The translations under genes were made by a program, and so were the position numbers. A stretch of DNA of 64,000 bases from Sarcophilus harrisii (lineage: Eukaryota; Chordata; Mammalia; Dasyuromorphia; Dasyuridae): NCBI RefSeq assembly GCF_902635505.1, contig NC_045428.1:119741641-119805640 (forward strand), read 5' to 3'. The notes under the pieces are model-generated. The model had not been told where the DNA came from. It was given only the letters and a program-made list of their open reading frames with translations, and did no database searches. Shown here piece by piece: positions 31,130 to 42,035 of this stretch; the stretch's first letter is position 1, and every line of letters starts with the position of its first letter.

Positions 31130-31290
31130 TGCATATGTATAGGTACATAAAGTGCCTTTACACAAATATATATGTGTATGTATATATATATATATATGTT
31201 ATGTATCTATTATCTAGATATCTATTGCAGATAGGTAAATAGATTTATGACAGTAAAAGGGGAGGAGAGAGAGAGAGAGAGAGAGAAGAG
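31130..31290. repeat. TA-rich and (GA)n simple repeats
   Basis: TATATATG/ATCTA units at about 31130-31225 and GAGAGA at 31266-31289. Confidence 0.85.
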
Positions 31291-31639
31291 AGAATTCAGA
31301 TCAGTGTGTTAGTAGTAACATAATATGAGGAAAGGAAGATGGTTGTTGTAAAATTACTTAATTTTCCTATCAAACAAACAAAAAAATAGGAAATCATTGG
31401 TTGTTCTAAAGGGATTTAATGGACAAAACTGTAGACTATTTTTGAATAGCAATAGTCTATTGATCTTTTTACAAAATACTTAGAAATAAAAGTACACGCT
31501 CAATCTGTAAAGATCTTTGCTTCTGCATTTTAGAGCATAAATGATTGTACATTTTAATAGATTATATTTTTATAAGATTAGGATTGCAAAGAATTTTCTT
31601 ATCTCATTTGTAATCCCTACAATGAATGGCTCTGTAAAA

Positions 31640-31885
31640 TAGACAATGTAATGATAATAATGACTAACATTTATATAGTGCCTACTATATTCTAGATACT
31701 GTGCTAAGTGCTTTACAATTATTATCTCATTTCCAAACACAACCTTCTTGAGAAGTAGGTACCATTATTATCCCCATGTTACAGCTGAGAAAACTGAAGC
31801 AAACAATGATTTAGTAAGTGAAGTCAGATTTGAATGCAAGTTTTTCTGACTGACCAAATTCCTCTTTCTACTCTGTCACCTAGCT
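31640..31885 (-). mobile_element. MIR, near full length, antisense
   Basis: From the 3' end inward: AACATTTATATAGTGCCTAC, TACTGTGCTAAGTGCTTTAC, AATTATTATCTCATTTCC, AGTAGGTACCATTATTATCC, CAGCTGAGAAAACTGAAGC, CAGATTTGAATGCAAG and CTACTCTGTCACCTAGCTAC. One of the best preserved MIRs here. Confidence 0.82.
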
Positions 31886-32239
31886 ACCTATTTCTAAACA
31901 TAAATATTAATACTTCTATTTTGAAGATGAAGAAATTAAGGTTTAGAGTATTTGACAGTCACATAGATAAATCTCCATTTAGGCCTCCAATTAGCCCAAT
32001 TATAGGGCTCTTTTGAATACACCATTGACTGGAATCCCAAGAGTATATTTATTCTGTAGTTATTTCAATCTGTTAAAAAAAAACTTGGTGAGATCCCATA
32101 TATTCCTATATACACAGTACTCTGGCAGTCACTTATAGAAGTCCACAGAGTGAATGTGAAATTTGGCTGTATTAAGTGTGTCTCAACACAAGCTTAAGGA
32201 AATCCAAAAATACCAAAAAACTAGTATAAGAAAACATGG

Positions 32240-32740
32240 AACTTACAAGATAGTATGACAGTCTAGCTTTATTAAAGGAAGATATTTACAAGATGAAGTT
32301 TAATGAGGGAGAATGATAGAAATAAGTCAGAAGGGCTATGGGTGGAAATGAGCTTCTGACAAATTCCTGGAAGGAACTGAGCATTGTGGTAAGGCAACAA
32401 GGGAATGAGACCATTCTGTCTTCAATCAGCAAAATCTGATGTGTTTTTAATAGGTTATATTGTTTTATTTTTTAATTAGTCTAAAAGGACTAGACAATAA
32501 AGGGAGGAAGGAAGACTCTGGATTTGAGAATTGATGCTGATTCAAGACAGTGAGGAATGGGAGGAGGTAAGAATAATGGGGAATAGAAGACTAGTTGAAA
32601 TTCAAACTTTTTGACTGGAAAAGAGGCTTTAGGTCATTACTTTTAAACTTAGATTGAATGAATCAAGTTTTCCTCTTTGGCACTTCTTCTTTGAGGAAGT
32701 TGAGGAGGCTTGTTTTTACAAAAGAGTAACATTTTAGGAA
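32240..32740. other. No firmly recognised element
   Basis: Contains a CTTTATTAAAGG site (32268-32279) with an LTR-like AATAAAG complement, but no other LTR feature. No exon or SINE recognised. Confidence 0.4.
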
Positions 32741-33185
32741 TAAGCTTTATTTTGCACAGGTTACCTCTGTGGAGTTATTGTGTTCCCCGCTGGGTACCAC
32801 ACTTTAGGAAGAACTTTGATAGACTTGCAGAATATCCAGAGATAGGTCAAGAATTTCAAATATTCTGTATGAAGAGCAGTTGAAGGAATTAGTTGCTGTT
32901 TATTTTGGAAAAGGGGAGCTAAGGAGGGGGTTATCGTAGCAGCTTTTGAGGGATTGTCTTATGGAAGAGAGTATTAATTTGTTCATGTTACCCCAGAGGG
33001 CAGAAGTAAGAATGATGAGTAGACATTACCAGGAGGTCTGAATGAAAGAAAACTTCCTAGCAATTAAAACAATACAAAAAATGGAATGGGTTGCCTGGGG
33101 ATGTGGCAGATTCTCTCAATTAGACTTAAAGTTTTCAAGTAAAGCCTGAATGAGCATTCTTTAGAGTGTGTAGGGAATTTTTTTT
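32741..33185 (+). mobile_element. L3/CR1 LINE, RT C-terminus
   Basis: Sense CR1-superfamily remnant: GGGTACCACACTTTAGGAAG, GAGCAGTTGAAGGAATTAGT, TTATGGAAGAGAGTATTAAT, CCCCAGAGGGCAGAAGTAAG, GAAAGAAAACTTCCTAGCAA, AATGGAATGGGTTGCCTGGG. The last parts decode as RKTS-QLK and KWNGLPGDVADS, the decayed form of the CR1 motif RKNFLT..VQKWNGLPREVV. Frame breaks throughout. Confidence 0.8.
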
Positions 33186-33227
33186 AAAGATAAGAATTGA
33201 CTTAAACAGTCAATTCTTTCTTTTCAA

Positions 33228-33376
33228 TCTCCCTCCTTCCCTCCCTTCCTTCCTTCCTTCCTCCCTCCCTCCCTCCCTCCCTCCTTCCTTCCTCCCTCTC
33301 TCCTTCCTTCCTTCCTTCTTCCTTCCTTCCTTCCTTCCTTCCTTCCTTCCTTCCTTCCTTCCTTCCTTCCTTCCGG
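33228..33376. repeat. (TTCC)n microsatellite, second tract
   Basis: About 149 bp of TTCC/CTCC repeats, purest at 33317-33374. It follows the L3/CR1 remnant. Same strand bias as the tract at 25746. Confidence 0.97.
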
Positions 33377-33984
33377 ATTTGAACTACCTTCTTCTTGATT
33401 TTAATGGAGAAAGGGGAGAGAAAGATGAGGAAGAAGCAGGGAGAGCCCACAAAAACCATGACTCTTTCATTCTGCCCTGAAGAGTTGGTAAGGAGATAGT
33501 GGGCATCATTTATCCTTTCTTTAACAACATGCAGACAGACCTAGAGAGGTTAAGTGATTCACTTAGGCACCATCAATGAGTCAGTGCTGGAGTTGCTAAT
33601 AGAATACATTAGGTCTCTGGCTGCCTCTTCAGAGGGCTCCACATGAAACCACATAGCTTTAACTTGATTAAAATAGATTAAGCAATGGTAGCCAGCACAT
33701 TGCCTGTTATTTCATTAGTTCTGGCATCCATCTATATCCAATCAAAAAGAAATCTGCTTTGTAATTATCACCCTAATGATATCTCTTTAGTGTTTACATT
33801 CAGATAACATTTATTTTTCTCCATTGGAAAGGCAGGCAAATGGAAGCCCTCTACTTCTCTAAATAATCCTTACGATTCCATCCACAATGGAGTAACATTA
33901 GAATGCAGTGAGACATGTATCTAAAACTAGGTTAGTTTCAGTTTTCAGTGAAAGTTTTGTGGGTCTGTTGGGGATTATTAAAGG
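33377..33984. other. No recognised gene; possible conserved noncoding block
   Basis: No repeat recognised. 33690-33860 is rich in TAAT and TTTAAC-type words (TTGTAATTATCACCCTAATG, AGCAATGGTAGCCAGCACAT), the sort of composition seen in conserved noncoding elements. This is an impression only. Confidence 0.35.
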
Positions 33985-34150
33985 GATGTTGTTATTATTT
34001 AGTTGTGTCTGATTCTTTATGGTCTGACTGAGGCAAATAGGATAAGAGACTAACCCTGGATCATGCAGCTAGCAAGTGTCTGAGGCTGGATTTGAATTTA
34101 AGAAGATGAGTTTTCTTGACATCAAGCCCAGAATTTTCCTCCTAGCTTCC
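33985..34150 (-). mobile_element. MAR1-type CORE-SINE with internal deletion
   Basis: TTGTTATTATTTAGTTGTGT tail, then directly GACTGAGGCAAATAGGATAA, GGATCATGCAGCTAGCAAGT, GTCTGAGGCTGGATTTGAAT and GACATCAAGCCCAGAATTTT. The GGAAATGGC/TTTGCC middle part is deleted. Confidence 0.8.
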
Positions 34151-34437
34151 CCATTGAAGTAGTAGTGATTTACAAATATAGAGTGTCAAGTGAACTTCAT
34201 TGTATACTTCACAATACAAAGCACAGGTCCTCCCTCTTAAGAACTGTAGGGTATAGTGTAGGAAGAATTCTGAACTGAGATTAAGGGACCCTGGATTTGA
34301 ATTCAAGGTCTTCTGTTTATTTTTTAGGCAAGTTCTATTTGGAAGGACATGGGATTATTTTTATAATTATTTATAGGACGTTAGATTATTTTTATAGATC
34401 ATTTATGGTTCTTATGAGATTACTTTTCATATGCAAC

Positions 34438-34560
34438 ATGGTGGATTGAACAGATAGCTGCTGGCTTTGGAGTCAGGAAGACCAGAGTGAAGGTCTCATT
34501 TCTTCTTCTTCTGTACTGGCTATGTGACTTTAGGACAATCACTTATTCTGAGTACAACTT
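34438..34560 (+). mobile_element. tRNA-headed SINE, decayed
   Basis: TGGTGGATTGAACAGATAGC, TTGGAGTCAGGAAGACC, then CTGGCTATGTGACTTTAGGA and CAATCACTTATTCTGAG in sense SINE order. Confidence 0.65.
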
Positions 34561-37500
34561 CCTAAAATCATAAACAACAGAGAAAGGGGTTAATTTGTTT
34601 TGCTAGATTTGTTGATGAAAAACAGGTCTGTCTTCTGTTCCTACTTGAAAGAGAGAGTAAAAGATAGACATAAAGACAGAAAGTCAAAGAGAAACACACA
34701 CAGAGAGATGCTTACAACCTTCCAAAGATGATGTACTCAAATAATTCCTTTATACTCTTCAAATCACAGAATGAGAAAAGAGGAAGGTCCTTTTGATCAT
34801 GAAAAGCAGAGCTTATGGCTCACTGGAACAAGGACTTTCAAAGTTCAGTCAGAATCAGGTTAATATGCAATTGGGAAATGTAATAAAAATACAATACAAT
34901 ATAGATAATATTAGCTTAAGATTTTCTAAGTCAATATGAAGCTTCAGGGATCCCGTTTTATTTGAGTTTTACATCACTTAGAAGATTTTACTCCTTAAAA
35001 CCTGACTGAAGTCAAAGCAAGTATATTCTACCTAATTACTAAGGTCTGATTAGGCTTCGCTAAGCTGGTCCTTTAATTTTATGCAAACCAGTATTTTGTT
35101 TTTAATATCTTCATCCGTTATAGGCTATAGATATTTGGAAATGATATTTATTTTCTTAAATTTGGGGGCTTAAAGAAAGAAAACAAAGATATAGAAGTTG
35201 GGAAAACTGGTAGATGAAATATAAATAAGACAATTGCTAATTCCACACCATAATGTGTGTTAGATATATTCACCTTGCAAGGTAAACTCCTTTTCCTCTG
35301 ACATTAATGCTTTCCCATATACATCAAGGAACTCCCTCCAACTATGCAGAGATATTTTTTAGAATAGTGAACTCTAAACTTTTTTGAATATTCAAAAAAT
35401 AGAGTTTTGCTTTGTTTTGTTTTGATGCAGGCCACCCGCTGATTTTCTTCAAGGTCTGGTCTAGAGTCCCACTTGAACAAAGTCTTTTCTCATTCCCTCT
35501 CTTCTCACTGGTTCATATTGCACACAATATATCCCATATATATATATAAATTTTTTTGTGATGGATGAAATCTGCTTTCAAACTTTTCTAGTTTCTGTTT
35601 CTGCTTGTCCCTATAAAGTAAGTTTCAGTGCCATTCTTTTTGGATAAATTTTAATCCTATGCTTTCCTATTAATTTGCTTTCTAATTTGGGGTGTCACAT
35701 CTTTTTCAGTTTTTTTCCTCTGCAATGTTATTGACCTATCAACATCATGACATTGTTTTGAGAAATAACTAATAAATATGTTTGTAAAATACTTTGCATC
35801 TATCAAGTGGTACAGGAATACTGAATTGCAAAATTTTATAGACTTTTTTTATTGCATAGAAATATCTTTTATTCCCCAGAATTAGAGGAACAGGTGTGGT
35901 AGCTCTCCAGTTCTAGTTGAATATTGCTAATGACTATATTCTACAATGTTCAACCTTCCTGCTTATTATTATAATCGTAGATGAAGTCCTAATTGAATTA
36001 TACTGTGTAGCAGACCTGCTTAACTGGTAGGACTTGGTTAATTGTGTGACAGATGAAGAAAGATGGTTAAATGATCTTTATGTTCCCTTCTAGCTCTAAA
36101 ATTAATTGGTTTTATGTCTTCAGAAACTCTTAAGAACTGATTTCTTTTTATTAAAGTTGAACATCTAGAAATGACAGGATGACTGCATATATCTTTGTTA
36201 TCATAAAATATGTTCATTTGGGAATATTTTATGGTAGGGGCCATCTAAGAGACTGGTCATTCTAAGTTGTTCCTTATCCTTCAATAAGATATATTCTGAG
36301 AAAAAAATATTAAAAATAAAAAATTTTACTTCCTTCAAACATGAAAAAAATTGAAATAATTTGTTTCTTTGTACTCTTTATTCATAAGAACAATAGTAAG
36401 AAGTTTCATATTTTCATATTTTCTCTTTCCCCTTCCTTCTATCCAGGAGAACAAGTTTGTTCAGGTGGTATCTTCATACCTACTACTACCTTATACCAAA
36501 ATGTTCCATATGTCAATATTTGCATAACACATTTCTTTGGACTGATCCCCAAATAGATACATTTTTAAGACTTTTCTCTCTTAAAGGAGATTTTCCCCTC
36601 AGGATGCTTAGATTTCTTTCTGTACCTGTGCATCAACTTTCAGATAATGCAAGGTGCATTAACCTTTCCAAACTCAGCTTTTTTCTTTTCTTTTCTTTTT
36701 TTTTTTTAAATAAGGAATCCAGAATGGTTTGATACTCTCTCAGTAGCATAGTGGAACAATTGTGCAACTTCATTGATATCAATGAAAGTGTTGATAGGTA
36801 TAATTTTTGGCACAATAAGGATATAACTTGCATAAGGAATTCATCCAGGAGAGAAGTTTCAGACACTCTGGTGCTTTTAATGGAATTGCTTTTTGTTCTA
36901 GGTGGCACCTTATTTCACACTACTTACCTCCTCCTCCCTGTGTGACTCAGACTTTGAGGGAGAAGCCTTTAAACTATTCATTAAAACAGTCAGATAGAGG
37001 TAGATTCTACTTCCAGTCATCCTGAGCTACACCTCAGTTTCAGGTTGGGGAATTACTGCAGACCTACCTACAAAGCCCTGGCTGTTCACTAAAGGGAGGT
37101 AAGGTGAATTCTACCAATGCAAATAAACGAGATAGATTTCTTGCATCACTTATCCTTCTCTTAAACTGGAGCTCTTACTGTGTGAACTTTTCCTTTCACT
37201 TGTTTTAAATAGTTTGCTCAACCAGCCTTTACAGAGTAGCTCTTTTCCATTGGTAGTTCTTGCAGTTTTTAGATCACACTATTTTTAGTTTTTTTTGGCA
37301 CTTTTATATGTTGGGAAGTATGACGATAGTTTATTCAGTTTTTCTTGTGAGGGATTTCATCTGGGGAGTTCTGAGCAAATACGAATCACGTCTTTTAAAA
37401 GGAGGAGCTAGACAAGCTCTCACTAGCTCATTTCTCAACTCAGAATACTTAATAATTAAACACACAATCTCTATTTTTGATAGATAATAATTTTAGCAAA

Positions 37501-38619
37501 TTTATTTAAACATGTATTATTCAGCTACTGGTAGTTTTGTTATTCTTGATTTAAGCAATTTGATGCTCATATTGATGTCATAGACAGATGCCAAAAAAAC
37601 CCCAACAACAACAACCCCCCAAGAAACAAAAAAACACCACCCATCTTTCTGCTACTCTAGATCAAAAGAGAGTGAAGATGGGGTGGTTTAAAGAAGAATT
37701 TTTTCTTTCCTTTTCTTTCTGATTTTTCTGCATGGAGTGCCAAATACTTCACATAGAAACTGGGGTTCTAACCTAACAGGTGCTTAATTTATGGGGGACA
37801 ATATTTCACTTCTGTTTCTTGTTTCAAGACAGAAATATCCCCACCCAAGTCCTGTAAAACCAGTTTTAGAAGCTCTTTGATATGAATAGACAATTTACTT
37901 TTAAGTCTTTTTTTTTTTTTTTAATTTGGTAAGTTAGCTTGCTTTCCTTTCTTCTCTCAATTTTGTCAATCATTATTATTTATAAGGTAGTGTTGTAGGA
38001 ATTGAGCCCAGACTGTCCTTGCTGTTGTTTGGTTAGCAGGAAAGTGTTCTTCAAGGGGGATGGTCTGGATCTACAATGTACACTAATCTTACAAACTTGA
38101 GGAATAGAGATTTTGTGGTATTTGCTGGAATCCATGAAGATCTCCAGACAAATATACTCATTTCACAATGTTTTTTAAAGAATTTGATAACTTGTGCTTG
38201 AAAGAATGAAAGCATTTTGAACATTTGAAATAACCCAAAACTTAAGATTTAGACTTTTATGGTTAGAATGTTATAATGAAGTGGGTTTTTAAAATTGACT
38301 TTGAAAGAACAGAAATCAATTTTTTTTTACCCCTTCATATTTATAATCTATACTACAGTATGGCATTTTTTAGGTTGATTTTTACTATATTCCTTCAAAT
38401 ATAAACATCTAAATTCCACTGAGTGAGATTTTCTATTAACTCCCTTTTTAGAAGTCTTTGCAAATCAAAATATTTAGTTAAAAGCATAAAAATTCAGTAA
38501 AAACATCTATATGTTTCCAAATATTTGGATTTTTATCATAGATAAATAATCCAGGTTTTTGGCTGTTTTCCCATTTTGATTCCACTCATATTATTTATTC
38601 AAGCTAATTTATAGAATAT
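34561..38619. other. Repeat-poor interval, nothing recognised
   Basis: About 4 kb in which I recognise no SINE, LINE or LTR, the longest such interval in the window. It contains poly(T) runs near 36699 and 37908, a (TTTTG)n-like run at 35407-35424, and AACAAC tracts near 37600. Open frames (up to 91 aa at 36457-36732 and 36633-36908) show no domain and cross poly(T) tracts. No convincing exon with splice sites was found by eye. Confidence 0.45.
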
Positions 38620-38775
38620 TAAAATATTAGAAATGAAAGGAATCTTAGCTATGCTCTTATACAAATTTGTCATTTTATAGATGAGAATGTAAGGGACTAG
38701 GGAGATCAAATAATTTGCTTATGAGTTAGTGGCAAGGTGGGGACCAGGACTCAGGTTTCTCAATTCCTGACTTTG
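38620..38775 (-). mobile_element. MIR/CORE-SINE, antisense
   Basis: ATTAGAAATGAAAGGAATCT, TTTGTCATTTTATAGATGAG, GGGACTAGGGAGATCAAATA, GAGTTAGTGGCAAGG, GGACTCAGGTTTCTCAATTC. Confidence 0.6.
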
Positions 38776-38879
38776 TTTTTTTTCTTTCTCATACCAATTT
38801 GATACCTTATTCTAGACTTATGATTTTTTTCAGTGTTATTCAGTGTTCAGTCATAGAGAATAAAAATGTCTGGTTACAA

Positions 38880-39115
38880 AAATGCAGCATAGTGAGAAAG
38901 TGAGAAAGACACTGGATTGGAAGTCAGGGGACCTGGCTTCTGCCTATAGTTCAACTTCTGCCTATAGTTGCCTTCTCTGTGTGGCCTTAGCAAATCATTA
39001 TAACTGTATTGCCCTCAGCTTACTCATATATAAAACAAAGGAATTGGACTAGGACTTCTTTGTAAGGTCCCTTCTAACTTTAACATTTTATGATTCTCTA
39101 ATTCTAAATAAGCAA
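38880..39115 (+). mobile_element. MIR/CORE-SINE, sense, with a short internal duplication
   Basis: Head AGAAAGACACTGGATTGGAA, GGACCTGGCTTCTGCC, a duplicated CTTCTGCCTATAGTT (38938-38952 and 38955-38969), then AGCAAATCATTATAACTGTA, GGACTAGGACTTCTTTGTAA and TTTTATGATTCTCTAATTCT. An old SINE with its A-poor tail. Confidence 0.62.
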
Positions 39116-39644
39116 AATTCCAGCACTGGAAAAGAATTGTAAATCATATTGAAATCAGAAGTTCCTTAGCATATAGTATCTTAATGTATTACTATAATAT
39201 ATAAGACAAGATTATAAAGTAAGGAAATTAACTTTCAATGTGTGACTTGTATATTCAGTCTTGACACTTTATAGCAGAATTGTAAAAGCCCAAATGTCAT
39301 GCTGGATTCTATATGTATGAAGAGCTAATTAGCTCCTCAGAGTAGAATTGATATACTATTATTAGATTTTATTATTATTTGCTAACAGGCCTCATAAGGA
39401 ACATATGTGTGTATATATTATATGTAAGTATACTTATACATATGTATTCATGTATATGGTCATATATATGACTATTAAATTGAAAAGTTGAATATATATT
39501 AAGTAAAATATGTGTTACTGACTATTAGGCCTAAGAATCCCATCTTCACTGAGATTTTTATCCTTAAAATGAAAGGACTAGAAGAGATAATCACTATCAT
39601 CATTTGTTCCTCTAGATCTTACAATGAACGAGGTGATTCTAGAT

Positions 39645-39826
39645 CAGGGTTTCTTAAACTTTTTCCATTTGCAACCCCTTTTTACTTGAGAATTCTTAGG
39701 TGACCCAGAATATATAGGAAGATAGAATAGGTATACAACTCAAATATTTATTGATAATAAATCATAATTTCATGACACCTACATTCAGTCATAAGGTCTT
39801 GTAAACCCACAGTCTAAGAAGTTGGG
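39645..39826. mobile_element. hAT-like miniature DNA transposon
   Basis: 182-bp element with imperfect terminal inverted repeats: CAGGGTTTCTTAAACT at the left and AGTCTAAGAAGTTGGG at the right. Flanks TTCTAGAT (39637-39644) and CTCTAAAT (39827-39834) agree at 6 of 8 positions, fitting an aged 8-bp duplication as made by hAT transposases. The interior TTGCAACCCCTTTTTAC and TAAACCCACAGTCTAAG resembles known mammalian hAT-derived non-autonomous repeats. It encodes nothing. Confidence 0.62.
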
Positions 39827-40289
39827 CTCTAAATAATGCATTAAATGTGGTTGGACCTAAACTTCTAGAGGTCAATAAAAGAATCATTTTCAATTTAAAT
39901 ATTTTTGATTCAGTATTGAGGAAGTGATATTATATTGTATAGCTAAACATAGAGAACTTATCTTCTGTAAAATGAGTCTAGCTGTTAATCTGAAAAAGTA
40001 GAATTCTATTCATAATAAAGCTTGGTGTTGCTGGTAGTCAGAAATATGGGGTGGGGTTATCATGAATTCCTAAAGAAAGGTGGGGAATATGCACTCGAAA
40101 AGGTCATGTTGAACTTAGACTTTTCTTGGAGCTAGTTGGGCAAGTTTCAAAAGATTCTGAGTACCTGGGAAATACATTAGATTTTTAGATGGTAAGAAAC
40201 CTGATGGATAAACTAGATGAATCCTCCTTACCTGATTATTTGTTAATAGATTTTTAAATTTTGAAACCCTTCTCAGCATGGATTTTGGT

Positions 40290-40895
40290 CAAAAAGATTA
40301 CCTCTGAACTCTAGTTTTCTTTTTCTTTTTTTTTATTATAGCTTTTTATTGACAAAACATATGCATGGGTAACTTTTCAACACTGACCCTTGCAAAACCT
40401 TCTGTTCCAACTTTTCCCCTCCTCTCCCCCCCTCCCTTAGATGGCAGGTAGTCCCATACATATTAAATATGTTAAAGTATATGTTAAATACAATATATGT
40501 ATACATATTTATACAGTTATTGCACAAGAAAAATTGGATTAAAAAAGAAGGTTAAAAATAACCTGGGAAGAAAAACAAAAATGCAAGCAAACAATAACAG
40601 AAAGTGTAAATTTTATGTTGTGGTCCACACTCATTTCCCAGTGTTCTTTTGGTGAGTATAGCTGGTTCTGTTCATTACTGATCAATTGGAACTGATGTGG
40701 ATCCTTTCATTGTTGAAGTAAGCCATTTCTATCAGAACTGATCCTCATATAGTATTGTTGTTGAAGTGTATAATCATCTCCTGGTTCTGCTCATTTCCCT
40801 TAGCATCATGAATTCCAGTTTTCTTACTTATGAAAATGGGGGTTATTGTGAGGAAAATGCTTTCCAAAAATCAAAGCACAATATAAATTTAAGTT
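40290..40895 (+). mobile_element. MIR split by an L1
   Basis: 40290-40321 (TTACCTCTGAACTCTAGTTT) and 40811-40895 (TTTTCTTACTTATGAAAATG, GGTTATTGTGAGGAAAATGC, TTTCCAAAAATCAAAGCACA, ATATAAATTT) are the two sides of one old sense MIR; the L1 at 40322-40810 lies between. Confidence 0.65.
40322..40810 (-). mobile_element. L1 LINE 3' end, antisense, inserted in MIR
   Basis: 3'UTR complement only: T-run at 40322-40338, CATATGCATGGGTAACTTTT, CCCTCCCTTAGATGGCAGGT, GCACAAGAAAAATTGGAT, ATCTCCTGGTTCTGCTCATT. Flanked by AACTCTAGTTTTCTT (40307-40321) and AATTCCAGTTTTCTT (40811-40825), 13 of 15 matching, the expected target duplication. Confidence 0.9.
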
Positions 40896-41611
40896 AGTAT
40901 TATTTGAGGAAATAGAATATGAAAATAATCTTACAGATGATTTTTGAAAATTATTTTCTTTGATTGTATATCTAAAGGTACTCAACAAGTCTTATGTGGC
41001 TTATTAGAAAGAAATTTAATTGATCTAGATCATTTACTTTTCATTGGTGATTGTTTACATTGTTTCTTAGATGATTTGCAGTATTTTCTATGAAGTAGCT
41101 AAGTGATTGTATAATATTTTATTCTTATCTTCCATGGATTCAATTAAACAAATTAAAAAACTGTTTATTGTTTTATTATATAAAAAGCACAGATAAATAT
41201 ATATAAAGAAAAAACAAAGATATGGTCTGATTCAGGCCTGTCTGGTAGCTAAAGTTTGAGACGGGAAGGAAATGGAATAATTCTACAACATGTGAGAGGT
41301 AACACAAGTTTTACATTGTAGTAGCAAGGAATATTCAATGAGGATATGGTATTGGGTCATCTGGATAGAAATTCCTTGTACCTGTGTTAGTCTGTTGATT
41401 AAAAGCCTGAGAGATTATACAATTGACCTCTTAGAGTCTGGACTGTTTGTACTTTGGCCACTAAGAAGGTATTGATGGCCTTTATTCTCCTTTTTTAAAA
41501 GCTCAATGGTAAGTTTCGAGCCTATAGTTAGAATAAGTTAAATATGATTTTTTATAGTATGTAGTTAAAATTTTTAGATTCCCTCAACCCTCATCTGTAA
41601 AATAGGGTAAT

Positions 41612-42030
41612 AAATTTTTATTTTTTTTATTTATTTTTAATGAAGAAATTGTGGTAATTTTTTAAAATTATCCCAATACTTTTTCCCAGAAATTTTTTCC
41701 TTCCCCCCCCCTCCCTAAATGGCGGGTTTAACATTTAAATATTTTATAGTTTATCCTAGATACAATATATTGTCAGAAACCAAAAGTTTTTTTGTTGACA
41801 GGAAGAATTGGTTCAGAAGGTAAAATAATTGGGGAAAACAAAATCAAAAGTACAACTATTTTCCAGTGTTCCTTCTTGGATTAGTGTTCTTCCACTTGAT
41901 CAATTGGAAAGAATTAGATTTTTTGTCAAAGAAAACTTCCATCAGAATACATCCTCAAAATATGTTTTAAGGTATAATGATTCTGTTCTCTATTTCCCAG
42001 ATCAGTTCATTAATCTCAAGTCTGTATTCA
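41612..42030 (-). mobile_element. L1 3'UTR, antisense, old subfamily
   Basis: TTTTTATTTATTTTTAATGA, then CCTAAATGGCGGGTTTAACA, CAATATATTGTCAGAAACCA, TCCAGTGTTCCTTCTTGGAT, GATCAATTGGAAAGAATTAG and a decayed CTGTTCTCTATTTCCCAGAT. An L1 3'UTR but more diverged than its neighbours. The 89-aa plus frame over it is chance. Confidence 0.65.
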
Positions 42031-42035
42031 TCCTG

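Noticed and set aside
32240-32460. LTR candidate based on CTTTATTAAAGG
   Set aside because: Only the polyadenylation-like word is present, with no ends, repeats or second copy.
33166-33480. 104-aa plus and 85-aa minus open frames
   Set aside because: Translations of the second (TTCC)n tract.
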